Shown: positions 26,342 through 34,995 of the stretch, piece by piece | Numbering within the stretch: position 1 is the stretch's first letter | How the letters are laid out: every line of letters starts with the position of its first letter | NCBI RefSeq assembly: GCF_031624635.1 | Contig: NZ_JAMQOQ010000001.1 | Location: forward strand, 1,054,001 to 1,118,000 | DNA: 64,000 nt | Reading direction: 5' to 3' | DNA from: Halogeometricum sp. S3BR5-2 | Lineage (GTDB): Archaea; Halobacteriota; Halobacteria; Halobacteriales; Haloferacaceae | Notes under the pieces: generated by a model | What the model was told of the DNA's origin: nothing | Databases searched by the model: none | Seen by the model: the letters and a program-made list of their open reading frames with translations, nothing else | Position numbers and translations under genes: made by a program

Positions 26342-26370
26342 TTTAGTAACCAGTGATAACACTAGGTGGT

Positions 26371-27297
26371 ATGTCCGAGTTCAGCGGATTCGCGGACGTG
26401 AGCGAAGCACAGGTGACCCGAGCAATCGCGTCGGATTGGACCGAGGAGTTCTTGGACCGCGTCGACACCGAAGTCATCGTCGTCGGCGGCGGCCCCTCGG
26501 GGTTGATGGCGGCGAAGGAACTCGCCGAACGCGACGTGGACGTGACCATCGTCGAGAAGAACAACTACCTCGGCGGCGGGTTCTGGCTGGGCGGCTTCCT
26601 GATGAACAAGGTGACGGTCCGCGACCCGGCCCACACCGTCCTCGACGAACTCGGCGTCCCCTACGAGGAGGCCGAGGAGGCCGAGGGCCTGTACGTCGCC
26701 GACGGACCGCACGCGTGTTCGGCGCTGATACAGGCGGCCTGCGACGCGGGCGCGACGGTCCAGAACATGACGGAGTTCACCGACGTGGTCGTCCGCGAGG
26801 ACCACCGCGTCGGCGGCGTCGTCCTCAACTGGACGCCCGTCCACGCCCTCCCCCGAGAACTCACCTGCGTCGACCCCGTCGCCGTCGAATCGGACGTCGT
26901 CCTCGACGCCACCGGCCACGAGGCCGTCGTCATCTCGAAACTGACCGAACGCGGCGTCCTCGACGCGCCGGGCATCGAACACGCCGAGGAGCACAACACG
27001 GGGATGGACAAGACCGAAGACGGCGCGTACGGCGCCCCCGGCCACGACTCCCCCGGTCACGACTCGATGTGGGTCGGCGAGTCCGAAGACGAGGTCGTCG
27101 AGAACACGGGGCGCGTCCATCCCGGCGTCGTCGCCTCCGGGATGGCCGTCGCCACCGTCAACGGCCTGCCGCGCATGGGTCCGACGTTCGGCGCGATGCT
27201 TATCTCCGGAAAGCGCGCCGCTCAGTCCATCATGGACGAACTCGGGCGCGACGGCCCGGAGATAGAGTTCTCGCCGGCGGCGCCCGCGGACGACTAA
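26371..27297 (+). CDS. thi4: Thiamine thiazole synthase Thi4
   Basis: Thi4 makes the thiazole moiety of thiamine from NAD and glycine. The 308-aa protein has the FAD/NAD-type Rossmann motif [17 protein letters not shown] (about 36-52), [41 protein letters not shown] and the C-terminal [28 protein letters not shown]. Cys166 in ELTCVDP sits where yeast Thi4 has its sulfur-donating suicidal Cys (CMDP motif). The enzyme therefore belongs to the Cys-containing rather than the His-containing group (by-eye alignment). The ATG at 26371 is preferred over an upstream in-frame codon. Regulation by ThiR through the repeats at 26294-26341 is likely. Confidence 0.95.
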   Translation: MSEFSGFADVSEAQVTRAIASDWTEEFLDRVDTEVIVVGGGPSGLMAAKELAERDVDVTIVEKNNYLGGGFWLGGFLMNKVTVRDPAHTVLDELGVPYEEAEEAEGLYVADGPHACSALIQAACDAGATVQNMTEFTDVVVREDHRVGGVVLNWTPVHALPRELTCVDPVAVESDVVLDATGHEAVVISKLTERGVLDAPGIEHAEEHNTGMDKTEDGAYGAPGHDSPGHDSMWVGESEDEVVENTGRVHPGVVASGMAVATVNGLPRMGPTFGAMLISGKRAAQSIMDELGRDGPEIEFSPAAPADD

Positions 27298-27298
27298 C

Positions 27299-27312
27299 CC
27301 CCACCTTTTTGC
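27299..27312 (+). terminator. T-rich terminator after thi4
   Basis: The sequence CCCCCACCTTTTTGC directly after the thi4 stop has the C-rich then T-run form of archaeal intrinsic terminators. Confidence 0.4.
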
Positions 27313-27319
27313 ATATTCG

Positions 27320-27513
27320 GGTGCGCTTCCGGCGCACCACTCTCGCGAGAACGCGACGCGTTCTCGCTGGCTCACGAGACGCACAGCGTCTCGTGAACGT
27401 CGCAAAAATCTGGACCATCGCCAGAAGTCGAAGACTTCTGGCTGTTCAGCCAGAACGCGCCGCGTTCTGGCGACAAAAAGATTCCGCGAGGCTTGCGTTC
27501 GCTCGCCTCGCGG
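27320..27513. repeat. Cluster of six consecutive short inverted repeats
   Basis: Six perfect hairpins follow one another: 27320-27338 (7-bp stem, loop TTCCG), 27345-27367 (11-bp stem, 1-base centre), 27373-27395 (10-bp stem, loop ACA), 27421-27441 (9-bp stem, loop GAA), 27450-27470 (10-bp stem, 1-base centre) and 27484-27513 (9-bp stem, 12-base loop). GTCGCAAAAATC and GGCGACAAAAAGATT add A/T runs between them. The rest of the interval 27298-27588 contains no gene. Confidence 0.9.
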
Positions 27514-27588
27514 TACAACGACGTACGGTGAAATAGGACGACGCTCGTGCGAACGGTCGGTCGCGAATCGCGTCAGTCGATTCTCTCC

Positions 27589-27846
27589 TCAGATGAACTG
27601 CCACAGAAACACCAGCAGGAGCACCGCCACGACGAACGCGACGAGCGTCACCGCGACTTTGGACAACACCGACTTGAGGAGGGCCGTCCTCGAGTCGGTA
27701 GCGGCTTCCCCTCCGTCGGGTCCGCCACCACCGTATCCCAGCGCCGTGAGCGACGAACTGTCGGAGCCGGGAGTGTCGTCCTTCACCTCGGGTTTGCTCT
27801 TGTACTCGCTCGCGCCCCAGACGTCGTCTCCGCTACCGGCGTCCAT
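27589..27846 (-). CDS. Tail-anchored small membrane protein (85 aa)
   Basis: I do not recognise this protein. Residues 1-55 are Gly/Ser/Asp-rich and probably disordered (SLTALGYGGGGPDGGEAATD). Residues 62-84 are one strong hydrophobic helix (VAVTLVAFVVAVLLLVFLW) at the extreme C-terminus. That is the layout of a tail-anchored protein exposed to the cytoplasm. It starts at an ATG and lies 50 bases downstream of the methyltransferase gene in the same direction, so it may be the last gene of the dcd operon. Confidence 0.6.
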   Translation of the reverse strand: MDAGSGDDVWGASEYKSKPEVKDDTPGSDSSSLTALGYGGGGPDGGEAATDSRTALLKSVLSKVAVTLVAFVVAVLLLVFLWQFI

Positions 27847-27895
27847 GCGTGACGGTCGTCTCCGCCCGCCGATGGGAATTGTCCGTTCGCTGAAT

Positions 27896-28576
27896 CTACC
27901 GTCGGGACCGCACCCGCCCGCCGGCCACCCGCGCGAACCCGAGCGCCCGCGTCTCCCGACGAACGTCCTCGCACTGATTCTCCAGTTCCCGATGCGCGGC
28001 GACGAGACGCGAGTCCAAGATATCCGTCGGCGACCCCGACATCGTCCGCGTTCCCGGCGGCGACGACGCGCGGACGAGTCCCCGGAAGACGAGGTTCAGC
28101 GGCGCGAACGGCGTCCGCGTCGTCCGCGCGAGGTCGGCCAAGGCGAGTCGACCATCGGGACCGACGAGTTCGGCCCACGTCCGCACCGCCGCGGCGGGGT
28201 CCGCGAGCATCCCCGAGACGAACGTGGCGAGGACGGTGTCCGCGTCGTCGAGAGGGGGCCGCGTGGCGTCGCCGCGGACGACGTGGACGTTCTCCCAGCC
28301 CTCCGTCTCGATTCGCCGCCTGGCGACGGCGAGGACGCCCGGCGTGAAGTCGACGCCGACAACGGTTCCCGCGGGACCGACTCGCTCTCTCAGGTAGGGA
28401 AAGTTCGCGCCCGTCCCGCAGCCCATCTCCACGACGACGTCGCCGGGGTCCGGGTCGAGGGTATCGGCGACGGCGCGCCGGAGGCCGCGGACGCCGGGCG
28501 TCCGGCGGGCGATGTCGTCGTACAGCGCCGCGTAGCGCGTGTAGAACTCCTGCGTGGTGGTGACGCCGTCGGTCAT
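27896..28576 (-). CDS. Class I SAM-dependent methyltransferase
   Basis: This 226-aa protein has the Rossmann motifs of UbiE/COQ5-like methyltransferases. Motif I is VVVEMGCGTGANFPYLRE (about 47-64) and motif II VVGVDFTPGVLAVARRRI. Then come VVRGDATRPPLDDADTVLATF and LVGPDGRLALADLART. The acceptor is unknown. It starts one base after the thiR stop, so it is translationally coupled to thiR and dcd. Confidence 0.85.
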   Translation of the reverse strand: MTDGVTTTQEFYTRYAALYDDIARRTPGVRGLRRAVADTLDPDPGDVVVEMGCGTGANFPYLRERVGPAGTVVGVDFTPGVLAVARRRIETEGWENVHVVRGDATRPPLDDADTVLATFVSGMLADPAAAVRTWAELVGPDGRLALADLARTTRTPFAPLNLVFRGLVRASSPPGTRTMSGSPTDILDSRLVAAHRELENQCEDVRRETRALGFARVAGGRVRSRR

Positions 28577-28577
28577 C

Positions 28578-29486
28578 TCACTCGGAGAGGAGGCTCCGGA
28601 CCGCGCGGGCGACCGAGGGCGCGTCCGGGCCGAGGACGTAGGTGATGGCCTCGATGCCGTACGCGCCGGTCTGGTACACCACGAACGTGTCCGAGAGGTC
28701 GTCTCGGCCGGAGAGGGCGGCGGCGATGGGGTCCTCCGGGGCGTCGGGGTCGAACTCTATCGCGTCGTAGCCGGCGGCTTCGAGGGATTCGACGACGTCG
28801 GGGTCGTACCGGACGTTGACCGCCGCGCGTACGTCCCTGCCCGCTCCGCGGGCCGACAGGAGGACGTTCGCGACGTGTTCGCTCACGCCGAACTCGGGGT
28901 CGCCGGGCACCGTCGCCTGCCCCTTCACGTCGAAGATGCGGCCGGGGACGCCCGCCACGTCGTCGATGCCGTCGGCGTCCGACAGACACTCCACGAGGTT
29001 CGACCCGACGTTCGGGATGAGGCCGGCGAACCCGCTGGCGTTCGTCAGCGTCCGCAGTCCGCGGCGGACGGACGAGCGGACCCGTTCGGCGGTTCTGAGC
29101 GTGCTATCGGGGTCGTGGACGCTCAGCGCGCCGTCGTACTCGGCTAAGGCCGGCATCGCCTCCTCGTGGAGCGTCGCCAGGAGGTCCCCCTCCTCCAACC
29201 GCCGGACGAGCACCTCGGCCTCGACGAGAGCCTGCACGGGGGTCATATCGCCCGTCGAGAGCCCCTCCGCGATGCGTTCGACCAGTTCCCGCACGCGGTC
29301 GTCTTCGAGGAAGGCCTCGTTGCGACTCACCTCGCCGTGAGCGTACTTCGAGACGGCCGACTGACTGATGCCGAGCGCCTCCGCGACCTCTCTCTGGGTG
29401 AAGCCCCGGCCGCGAAGTTCCTCGGCGAGCATCGACCGGAACGTGGGCAGGAACTCGTCGACCACTATCTCCTCGATGAACCGCAT
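28578..29486 (-). CDS. thiR: HTH/ThiN transcriptional regulator ThiR
   Basis: This 302-aa protein combines an N-terminal XRE-type helix-turn-helix (FTQREVAEALGISQSAVSKYAHGE, about 29-52) with a C-terminal ThiN domain. The ThiN-type core runs through FAGLIPNVGSNLVECLSDAD, GVPGRIFDVKG and VNVRYDPDVVESLEAAG. Archaeal proteins of this architecture are known as ThiR, thiamine-responsive repressors in which the ThiN domain senses thiamine phosphate. thi4, 2.2 kb away, is the obvious target. Its ATG overlaps the dcd stop (TGATG), so it is expressed from the dcd promoter. Catalytic ThiN activity as well as regulation cannot be excluded. Confidence 0.88.
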   Translation of the reverse strand: MRFIEEIVVDEFLPTFRSMLAEELRGRGFTQREVAEALGISQSAVSKYAHGEVSRNEAFLEDDRVRELVERIAEGLSTGDMTPVQALVEAEVLVRRLEEGDLLATLHEEAMPALAEYDGALSVHDPDSTLRTAERVRSSVRRGLRTLTNASGFAGLIPNVGSNLVECLSDADGIDDVAGVPGRIFDVKGQATVPGDPEFGVSEHVANVLLSARGAGRDVRAAVNVRYDPDVVESLEAAGYDAIEFDPDAPEDPIAAALSGRDDLSDTFVVYQTGAYGIEAITYVLGPDAPSVARAVRSLLSE

Positions 29487-31642
29487 CAGCTCCCCCCCGT
29501 TTCGTCCGTTCGGTCGGCGCCGGCGTCCGCGTCCGTATCCGCCTCCGCGTCCGCCTTCGCATCCTCCGCGTCCGCCTTCGCATCCTCCGCGTCCATCTCC
29601 GCCTCCGCCTCGGCGCGCGCCGCCGCGAACTCGGGGTCGGCGCCGATGCGGGACGCTTGGGGTCCTTCTTGGTCCTGGTACTTCGACCCGCGTTCGACGC
29701 CGTACGGGCGCTCGGCGGGGTTCTTCATCTCGGTGAACACGAGTTGGGAGACGCGCATCCCCGGCGAGAGGGCGACGGGCGCGGTGCCGAGGTTCGACAG
29801 TTCGAGCGTGATCTGTCCGTGGTATCCCGGATCCACGATGCCGGCGGTGTTCGAGAGGAACACACCTCCTTTCCCGCCGATGAAGTTCTCGATGACCCGT
29901 CCGTTCGGTTGGACCTCCAGGTCGTACGTCGGCTCCACGCGGTCGGTTTCCTCGACCGTTTCGACGCGTTCGAATCGAACGTGGCCATCGAGGATGTGGT
30001 CGAGACGGGCGGTGTCGACGCCGGCGTCACGGTACGCGTCGCGGAACCGTTCGAGCGTCTCACGTTTGACGCCGTTCCACTCCGCGTTCTCCACGTTCGA
30101 GATGCTCGACGCGGAACGGTATCCCATCTCCTCTGCCGCCTCCGCCATGGTCCACTCGGCTCGTTTCCGGTACCCCGAAAGGAGTTCGGTCGGTATCGGA
30201 ACGGACTGACCGCGCTTGTGCGACTCCTCGGCGAAATCGACGACGTGCTGTGTCCCCTCCCAATCGACGTCGCTCGGTTCGATGTGATACGAACGGTCCC
30301 GAGAGTACGTGGAGTTCACCAGTCCCAGTCGTGCCCCGAGATACATCGCGCGGTCGGCGAGGGCGTCGTTGTTCGTGAACAACGAATCCCGCGAGTCGCG
30401 TCTGGAACCGTCACCGTCTATCAGGCCCTCGTACAGACGTTCGAGTACGTCGGTCGACCAGTTCCACGCGCACTCGGGGATGTTCTTCTCGGAACCCGAT
30501 CCGCAGAGCGTCCGAACGAGTTTGGACCACAGGGCGGAACAGACGGTCACGTCGCGGATTCCGTCCTCGCGGACGTGTTCCGAGATGGAGACGCCCCGCG
30601 ACTCGAAGAACGACGCGAACCGGTCGAGATGCGCGTCGTTCCGGTTGTTCACGACTAGCTGTTTGCGTCTCCCGTAGCCCTCGGCGATGTAGAAACCGAG
30701 CACCCAACCGAACTCCGGAGTGACCTCGAAATGGCGCGGGAGTTTCGTGTCGCTCTGCTTGAACGCGACCGTCGCGTCCTCGGGGGTCTTCGACGCGCCG
30801 ACGGCCGGCAGCGGGGCGCTCCCTCGTTGTTCGTAGTGCCGTCGGGAACCCGTCGGAACGTGCGACCAGTCTACGTCCCCCAGGCCGTCCGCGGCGTACA
30901 CGACGATGTCCTCGTCGTCGCCGAACAGGTCCACGAGGTCGAGTTCCGTGTCGGGCGCGTGCGGTTCCGGGAGTCTGTCGGGGACCATCACGAGTTCGCC
31001 TTCCGCGTCCTCGCTCGGCAGCCGTGCGACGCCACCCCGTTCATCGAGCGTGAACAGGTTGTGATCGCGCGTCACCAAGACCTCGCGACCGGATTCGAGC
31101 GTCACCCGGAAGATCCGCTTCGTCGGGTTACGGATGTGATCGGAGACGCGGTGCGTACGCACTCGGAGCGTCTTCGGGTCGAACGAGACCGCGTGCGCGG
31201 CCCGCTCGTTTTCCACGATATCGCCGATATCGTAGAATCCGAACCCGCCCTCGGGGGTCCAGAGGAAGACCTGCTCGTCGTAGGGTAGCGACGCGTGGAT
31301 GACGATTGCGAGGCGTCCGAGCGACGACCGACCCTCCACGGTGGCGAGCAGGTCCGGCGGAATCTCGACGCGCTCTTTGGTCGTCCCGAGGACGAAGTCG
31401 CCGGGGTGGAGGATGAACTCGTCGCCCTCCGCGACGTGTGTCTCGCGGACGTACTTCGACACCTCCTCCTCCCGGTTGGGATGGATACAGGAGATGTTCG
31501 TCCGCTGGAACTCCAGGAACTCCTCGCCCAGTCTGAGGTCGACGCTGGCCGGTTGCACCTGCATGTCCACGTCGTCGATGGGGTCGACGACGAGGTCCCC
31601 CTCCCCCAGACGGTCGAGAATGTCCACGTCGGACAGTATCAT
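29486..31642 (-). CDS. dcd: dCTP deaminase containing an intein
   Basis: Dcd deaminates dCTP to dUTP, feeding dTMP synthesis. The host sequence is split. Residues 1-117 ([20 protein letters not shown] through [17 protein letters not shown]) and residues 599-718 ([21 protein letters not shown] onward) join to a 237-aa deaminase with its catalytic motifs RSSLGR and [17 protein letters not shown] restored. Between them lies a 481-aa intein (31291-29849), inserted directly in the active-site motif. After about residue 672 the protein has an acidic Ala/Glu/Asp tail, partly built of two 21-base tandem repeats. The start at 31642 has a TATA-like CTTTACG about 29 bases upstream. It is first in an operon with thiR and a methyltransferase. 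The deaminase can work only after splicing. Confidence 0.93.
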   Translation of the reverse strand: MILSDVDILDRLGEGDLVVDPIDDVDMQVQPASVDLRLGEEFLEFQRTNISCIHPNREEEVSKYVRETHVAEGDEFILHPGDFVLGTTKERVEIPPDLLATVEGRSSLGRLAIVIHASLPYDEQVFLWTPEGGFGFYDIGDIVENERAAHAVSFDPKTLRVRTHRVSDHIRNPTKRIFRVTLESGREVLVTRDHNLFTLDERGGVARLPSEDAEGELVMVPDRLPEPHAPDTELDLVDLFGDDEDIVVYAADGLGDVDWSHVPTGSRRHYEQRGSAPLPAVGASKTPEDATVAFKQSDTKLPRHFEVTPEFGWVLGFYIAEGYGRRKQLVVNNRNDAHLDRFASFFESRGVSISEHVREDGIRDVTVCSALWSKLVRTLCGSGSEKNIPECAWNWSTDVLERLYEGLIDGDGSRRDSRDSLFTNNDALADRAMYLGARLGLVNSTYSRDRSYHIEPSDVDWEGTQHVVDFAEESHKRGQSVPIPTELLSGYRKRAEWTMAEAAEEMGYRSASSISNVENAEWNGVKRETLERFRDAYRDAGVDTARLDHILDGHVRFERVETVEETDRVEPTYDLEVQPNGRVIENFIGGKGGVFLSNTAGIVDPGYHGQITLELSNLGTAPVALSPGMRVSQLVFTEMKNPAERPYGVERGSKYQDQEGPQASRIGADPEFAAARAEAEAEMDAEDAKADAEDAKADAEADTDADAGADRTDETGGS
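29547..29588 (-). repeat. Two 21-base tandem repeats in the dcd tail
   Basis: Two perfect 21-base units (29547-29567 and 29568-29588, plus strand GCGTCCGCCTTCGCATCCTCC) encode the repeated AEDAKAD-type heptapeptide in the acidic Dcd tail. An imperfect partial unit follows. This is slippage-prone and probably variable between strains. Confidence 0.8.
29849..31291 (-). mobile_element. Intein with LAGLIDADG homing endonuclease and HTH insert in Dcd
   Basis: The 481-aa intein starts at Ser1 ([10 protein letters not shown]) and ends VFLSN481, with Thr as the first C-extein residue. Splicing block B is [10 protein letters not shown] with TxxH at 74-77. Two LAGLIDADG-type motifs mark a dodecapeptide homing endonuclease: [10 protein letters not shown] (196-205) and [10 protein letters not shown] (287-296). 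A helix-turn-helix segment ([20 protein letters not shown], 382-401) lies between the endonuclease and block F ([15 protein letters not shown], 456-470). The penultimate residue is Ser instead of the common His. All essential terminal residues are present, so it is probably splicing-competent. Confidence 0.93.
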
Positions 31643-31676
31643 ATATCGACAGAGGTGCGTCGGGACGACGTAAAGG
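31643..31676 (-). promoter_or_regulatory. Leaderless promoter of the dcd-thiR operon
   Basis: On the minus strand CCCTTTACG (31669-31677) is centred about 29 bases before the dcd ATG at 31642. It is the only evident core promoter for dcd, thiR and the methyltransferase. Confidence 0.45.
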
Positions 31677-31775
31677 GCTCGTCTCGGAGTCGCCGACCGA
31701 CCGCTGGCGACGACAGTGTCCGCGTCCGACCGGTCGGGCACAAGACCTTCCGGGCAGCCGAGAGTAACGAGTGAT

Positions 31776-33062
31776 ATGAAGTCGTTCTCCTCGCTCTCCT
31801 CGGAGTCGCTGATGGACCGCTCCCGAGTCGGTTGGTGGGCGTACGTGCTGGCCCTCGCCGCCGTCCTCGGGTTCGTCGTCTACTCGTTCATCGGGACGTT
31901 CGTGCTCGGCGTCTTCGCCTACTACGCGGCGCGACCGCTGTACGGCCGCATCAGTCGCGTCGTCGACTCGGACGGCATCGCCGCGGGGGCGACGGTGGTC
32001 GGGTTCGTGTTACCCGTCGTCCTGTTGCTGCTGTACGCGGGTATCCACGTCGCCACGAGCTTCCAGTCGACGGTCGGGAGCCTCCCCGGCCCGGCGCGGA
32101 TGCTCCTGCAGCGGTTCACCGGCATCCAGTCGCTGTCTGGCGCGCAGTGGCAGTCGCTCTCGCAGTTCGTCTCGAACCCGCCGCAGTCGCTCAGCGTGAA
32201 CCAACAGACCGTTCGGATGATGCTCCAGCAGGGCACCGCCGTCCTCGGGACTGCGGTGAACGTGCTCTTACACCTCGTCCTCGCGCTGGCGATGGCGTTC
32301 TACCTCCTCCGCGACGACGACCGCATCGTCGGGTGGTTCCACGACAACGTCGCCGGCAAGGAGTCGACCACGGGGCAGTACATGGCCGCCGTCGACACCG
32401 ACCTGGAGTCGCTGTACTTCGGCAACGTCCTGTTCGTCGCGGTCATGTCGGTCATCGCCGCGGCGGTCTACTACGGGACGAACATGCTGGCACCGGAGGG
32501 CCTCTCCGTCCCGATTCCGCTCGTCCTCGCGGTGCTGACCGGCGTGTCGAGTCTCATCCCGCTGGTGGTGAGCAAGGTGGTGTACATCCCGATAGCGGCG
32601 TACCTCGCCCTCTCGTCGATACAGACGCCCGGCAACCAACTCGTCTTCGTGGGCGGGTTCCTCGCGGTCTGTCTCGTCGTGTTGGACCTCGCGCCGCAGG
32701 GAATCATCCAACCCTACATCACGGGGCGAAAGCTCCACCCGGGCCTCCTGCTGTTCGCCTACATCCTCGGCCCCATCGTCTGGGGCTGGTACGGGTTCTT
32801 CCTGCTCCCCCTCGTCGTCGTCCTCGTCATCGAGGTGGTGCGGGTGACGTTCACCGACCTCGTCCACGGCGACACGCTGACGCCGCACGTCGACGCCGCC
32901 CGGTCGCTCGGCACGACCGAACCGGCGGCGTTCTCGGAGGACGAGGACGCCGGCGACTCGACCGCCGGCGACGACACCAACGAAGGGGCGACGGACGACG
33001 GGTCGTCGGGCGAGTCGAGAGACGGACGCGGGTCCGGGTCGAACTCGCCGGGCGACGCCTGA
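31776..33062 (+). CDS. AI-2E family (PerM-like) transporter
   Basis: This 428-aa membrane protein of the AI-2E/PerM permease family has about seven or eight hydrophobic segments. The characteristic C-terminal half is [20 protein letters not shown], then [40 protein letters not shown]. Members export small molecules or couple Na+/H+ exchange; the substrate here is unknown. The start at 31776 ([20 protein letters not shown]) precedes the first helix closely. The last 65 residues are an acidic Asp/Gly/Ser tail. It is divergent from dcd. Confidence 0.85.
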   Translation: MKSFSSLSSESLMDRSRVGWWAYVLALAAVLGFVVYSFIGTFVLGVFAYYAARPLYGRISRVVDSDGIAAGATVVGFVLPVVLLLLYAGIHVATSFQSTVGSLPGPARMLLQRFTGIQSLSGAQWQSLSQFVSNPPQSLSVNQQTVRMMLQQGTAVLGTAVNVLLHLVLALAMAFYLLRDDDRIVGWFHDNVAGKESTTGQYMAAVDTDLESLYFGNVLFVAVMSVIAAAVYYGTNMLAPEGLSVPIPLVLAVLTGVSSLIPLVVSKVVYIPIAAYLALSSIQTPGNQLVFVGGFLAVCLVVLDLAPQGIIQPYITGRKLHPGLLLFAYILGPIVWGWYGFFLLPLVVVLVIEVVRVTFTDLVHGDTLTPHVDAARSLGTTEPAAFSEDEDAGDSTAGDDTNEGATDDGSSGESRDGRGSGSNSPGDA

Positions 33063-33084
33063 CGCCCGAGGGCGACTCGGCACT

Positions 33085-33114
33085 GCTTTACCGTCGGGGC
33101 GGCGACTGCGCCCC
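33085..33114 (+). promoter_or_regulatory. Leaderless promoter of pth2
   Basis: GCTTTACC at 33085-33092 is centred about 27 bases before the pth2 ATG at 33115. Confidence 0.45.
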
Positions 33115-33453
33115 ATGAAGCAGGCCATCGTCGCGCGGGCGGACCTCGGGATGAGTCGCGGGAAACTCGCCGCGCAGGTCGCCCACGCCAGCCTCTCGGC
33201 GTACGAGGACGCCGACCGGAAGGCGCGGACGGAGTGGAAAGGCTCCGGGCAGAAGAAGGTCGTCCTGAAGGCGAACGGCGAGGAGGAACTGTTCCGCCTC
33301 GCGGACGACGCCGAACGGCAGGGGCTCCCCCACGCCGTCATCCGGGACGCGGGGCACACCCAGTTGGACCCGGGGACGGTCACCTGTCTCGCGGTGGGGC
33401 CGGGTCGCGACGACCTGGTCGACCAAGTGACCGGTGACCTCTCGCTGTACTGA
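33115..33453 (+). CDS. pth2: Peptidyl-tRNA hydrolase, archaeal type 2
   Basis: Pth2 releases peptides from peptidyl-tRNA dropped by the ribosome. The 112-aa protein matches the family length. Its signature is [26 protein letters not shown] (residues 1-26), followed by [45 protein letters not shown] and the final [13 protein letters not shown]. It is cytoplasmic and lies just upstream of a histidine kinase gene and truD. Confidence 0.96.
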   Translation: MKQAIVARADLGMSRGKLAAQVAHASLSAYEDADRKARTEWKGSGQKKVVLKANGEEELFRLADDAERQGLPHAVIRDAGHTQLDPGTVTCLAVGPGRDDLVDQVTGDLSLY

Positions 33454-33536
33454 ACCGAGAGAAACCGCCGAGCGACCCCGTCTCGCGACGAGAGTAGCCG
33501 AACGACTTACAACGCGGCACCGCCGATACCCCGGCG

Positions 33537-34913
33537 ATGAGGGACTTCGCGGCCTCGGACTCGCAACCGCTCCTCGAGATACTGGAGAACGTCAACGACG
33601 TTATCACGGTTCGGGACGCCGAGACCGGCGAGACGCTGGCGGTCAGCGGCGCCGTCGAGGAGGTGTACGGGTACACCCCCGAGGAGTTCCGCGACCTCCC
33701 CATCGAAGCCTACAGCGCCGGGCCGCCGGAGTACACCGAGGAACGCGCGCAGAAACTGATAGAGGAGGCGCAGCGGACCGGCGAGAGCACGTTCGAGTGG
33801 AAGGCCAAGCGCGCCGACGGCACGGAGTTCTGGGTCGACATCGACATCTCGAAGACCGACATCGACGACCGGGCGGTGCTCGTGAGCGTCATCCGCGACG
33901 TGACCGACCGCAAGGAGCACGAACTCGAACTCGAGCGGTACGAACGGCTCGTCTCGCTCATCTCCGACCCGGTGTTCACGTTCGACGGGGAGGACCACAT
34001 CGACTACGTGAACGAGGCGACGCTGAACCTGACCGGCTACACACGCGAGGAATTGATCGGCGCGCACCCGACGAAACTCGCGCTCAGTTCCACGACGTCG
34101 CGCGAACATCTCGAAGCCATCCACGCGCTCCAGGAGTCCGACGACGACTCGGTCCGTCTGGAGGGGGCCATCACCCGCGCGGACGGCAGCGAGCGCACCA
34201 TCGAGTCGCACATGGCGCTGTTGCCGCCGCGGGGCGAGGGGTCGTTCGGAGGGGCGGTCGGCGTCGCCCGCGACATCACCCGCCGGAAGCGCCGCGAGGA
34301 GAAACTCGAACGGTTCGCCAGCGTGCTCAGCCACGACCTGCGGAACCCGCTGAACGCCGCGATGGCGCAGTTGACGCTGCTGCGGGAGGTCGAGGGCTGC
34401 GACAACGAGTACGTCGACACGCTGGAGGACCTGACCGACCGGATGGCCGAGATAATCGACGACGTGCTGACGCTGGCCCGTGAGGGCCGGTACGTCACCG
34501 ACCCCGAGACGTTCCCTCTATCCCCGGCCGTCGAGGAGGCGTGGAACACCGTCGACGCCCCCGCGGCCACCCTCGTCGTCGGCGACGACCTGGGGACCGT
34601 CGAGGGCGACAGGCGCCGCGTCCGCCGCCTCCTGGAGAACCTCTTCGACAACGCGACCCGTCACGGCGGGGCGGACGTCACCGTCACGGTGAGCCGCCTC
34701 GCCGACGGCTTCGCCGTCGAGGACGACGGGCCGGGCATCCCCGCCGAGGAGCGCGGGGAAGTGTTCGAGCACGGCTACTCGACGGCGGACGACGGCACCG
34801 GGTTCGGGCTCAACATCGTCGCGGAGATAGCCGACGCCCACGACTGGGACGTCGCCGTCGCCGAAGGCGAGGGCGGCGGCGCCCGCTTCGAGGTCACGGG
34901 CGTCTTCGACTGA
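33537..34913 (+). CDS. PAS-domain sensor histidine kinase
   Basis: This 458-aa soluble kinase contains two PAS domains (about 10-125 and 132-248), the second with [21 protein letters not shown]. They are followed by HisKA with the phospho-acceptor His266 in [18 protein letters not shown] and a HATPase_c domain (N box [15 protein letters not shown]1 [10 protein letters not shown]2 [14 protein letters not shown]). No membrane segment is present, so it senses a cytoplasmic cue such as redox or a ligand bound by PAS. No response regulator gene is adjacent, which is typical for orphan haloarchaeal kinases. Confidence 0.93.
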   Translation: MRDFAASDSQPLLEILENVNDVITVRDAETGETLAVSGAVEEVYGYTPEEFRDLPIEAYSAGPPEYTEERAQKLIEEAQRTGESTFEWKAKRADGTEFWVDIDISKTDIDDRAVLVSVIRDVTDRKEHELELERYERLVSLISDPVFTFDGEDHIDYVNEATLNLTGYTREELIGAHPTKLALSSTTSREHLEAIHALQESDDDSVRLEGAITRADGSERTIESHMALLPPRGEGSFGGAVGVARDITRRKRREEKLERFASVLSHDLRNPLNAAMAQLTLLREVEGCDNEYVDTLEDLTDRMAEIIDDVLTLAREGRYVTDPETFPLSPAVEEAWNTVDAPAATLVVGDDLGTVEGDRRRVRRLLENLFDNATRHGGADVTVTVSRLADGFAVEDDGPGIPAEERGEVFEHGYSTADDGTGFGLNIVAEIADAHDWDVAVAEGEGGGARFEVTGVFD

Positions 34914-34995
34914 CGGGCGGGGCCGTGCGAGGACCGGACGAAGACGGAGACCGGAGGGGCCTTACGAGCGAAACGCCGAGCAACCGGAGACACAG

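Noticed and set aside
29486-31642. Reading the Dcd insert as a domain fusion (for example a helicase or HTH regulator fused to Dcd)
   Set aside because: The insert interrupts a catalytic motif and has splicing blocks at both ends plus LAGLIDADG motifs, so it is an intein.
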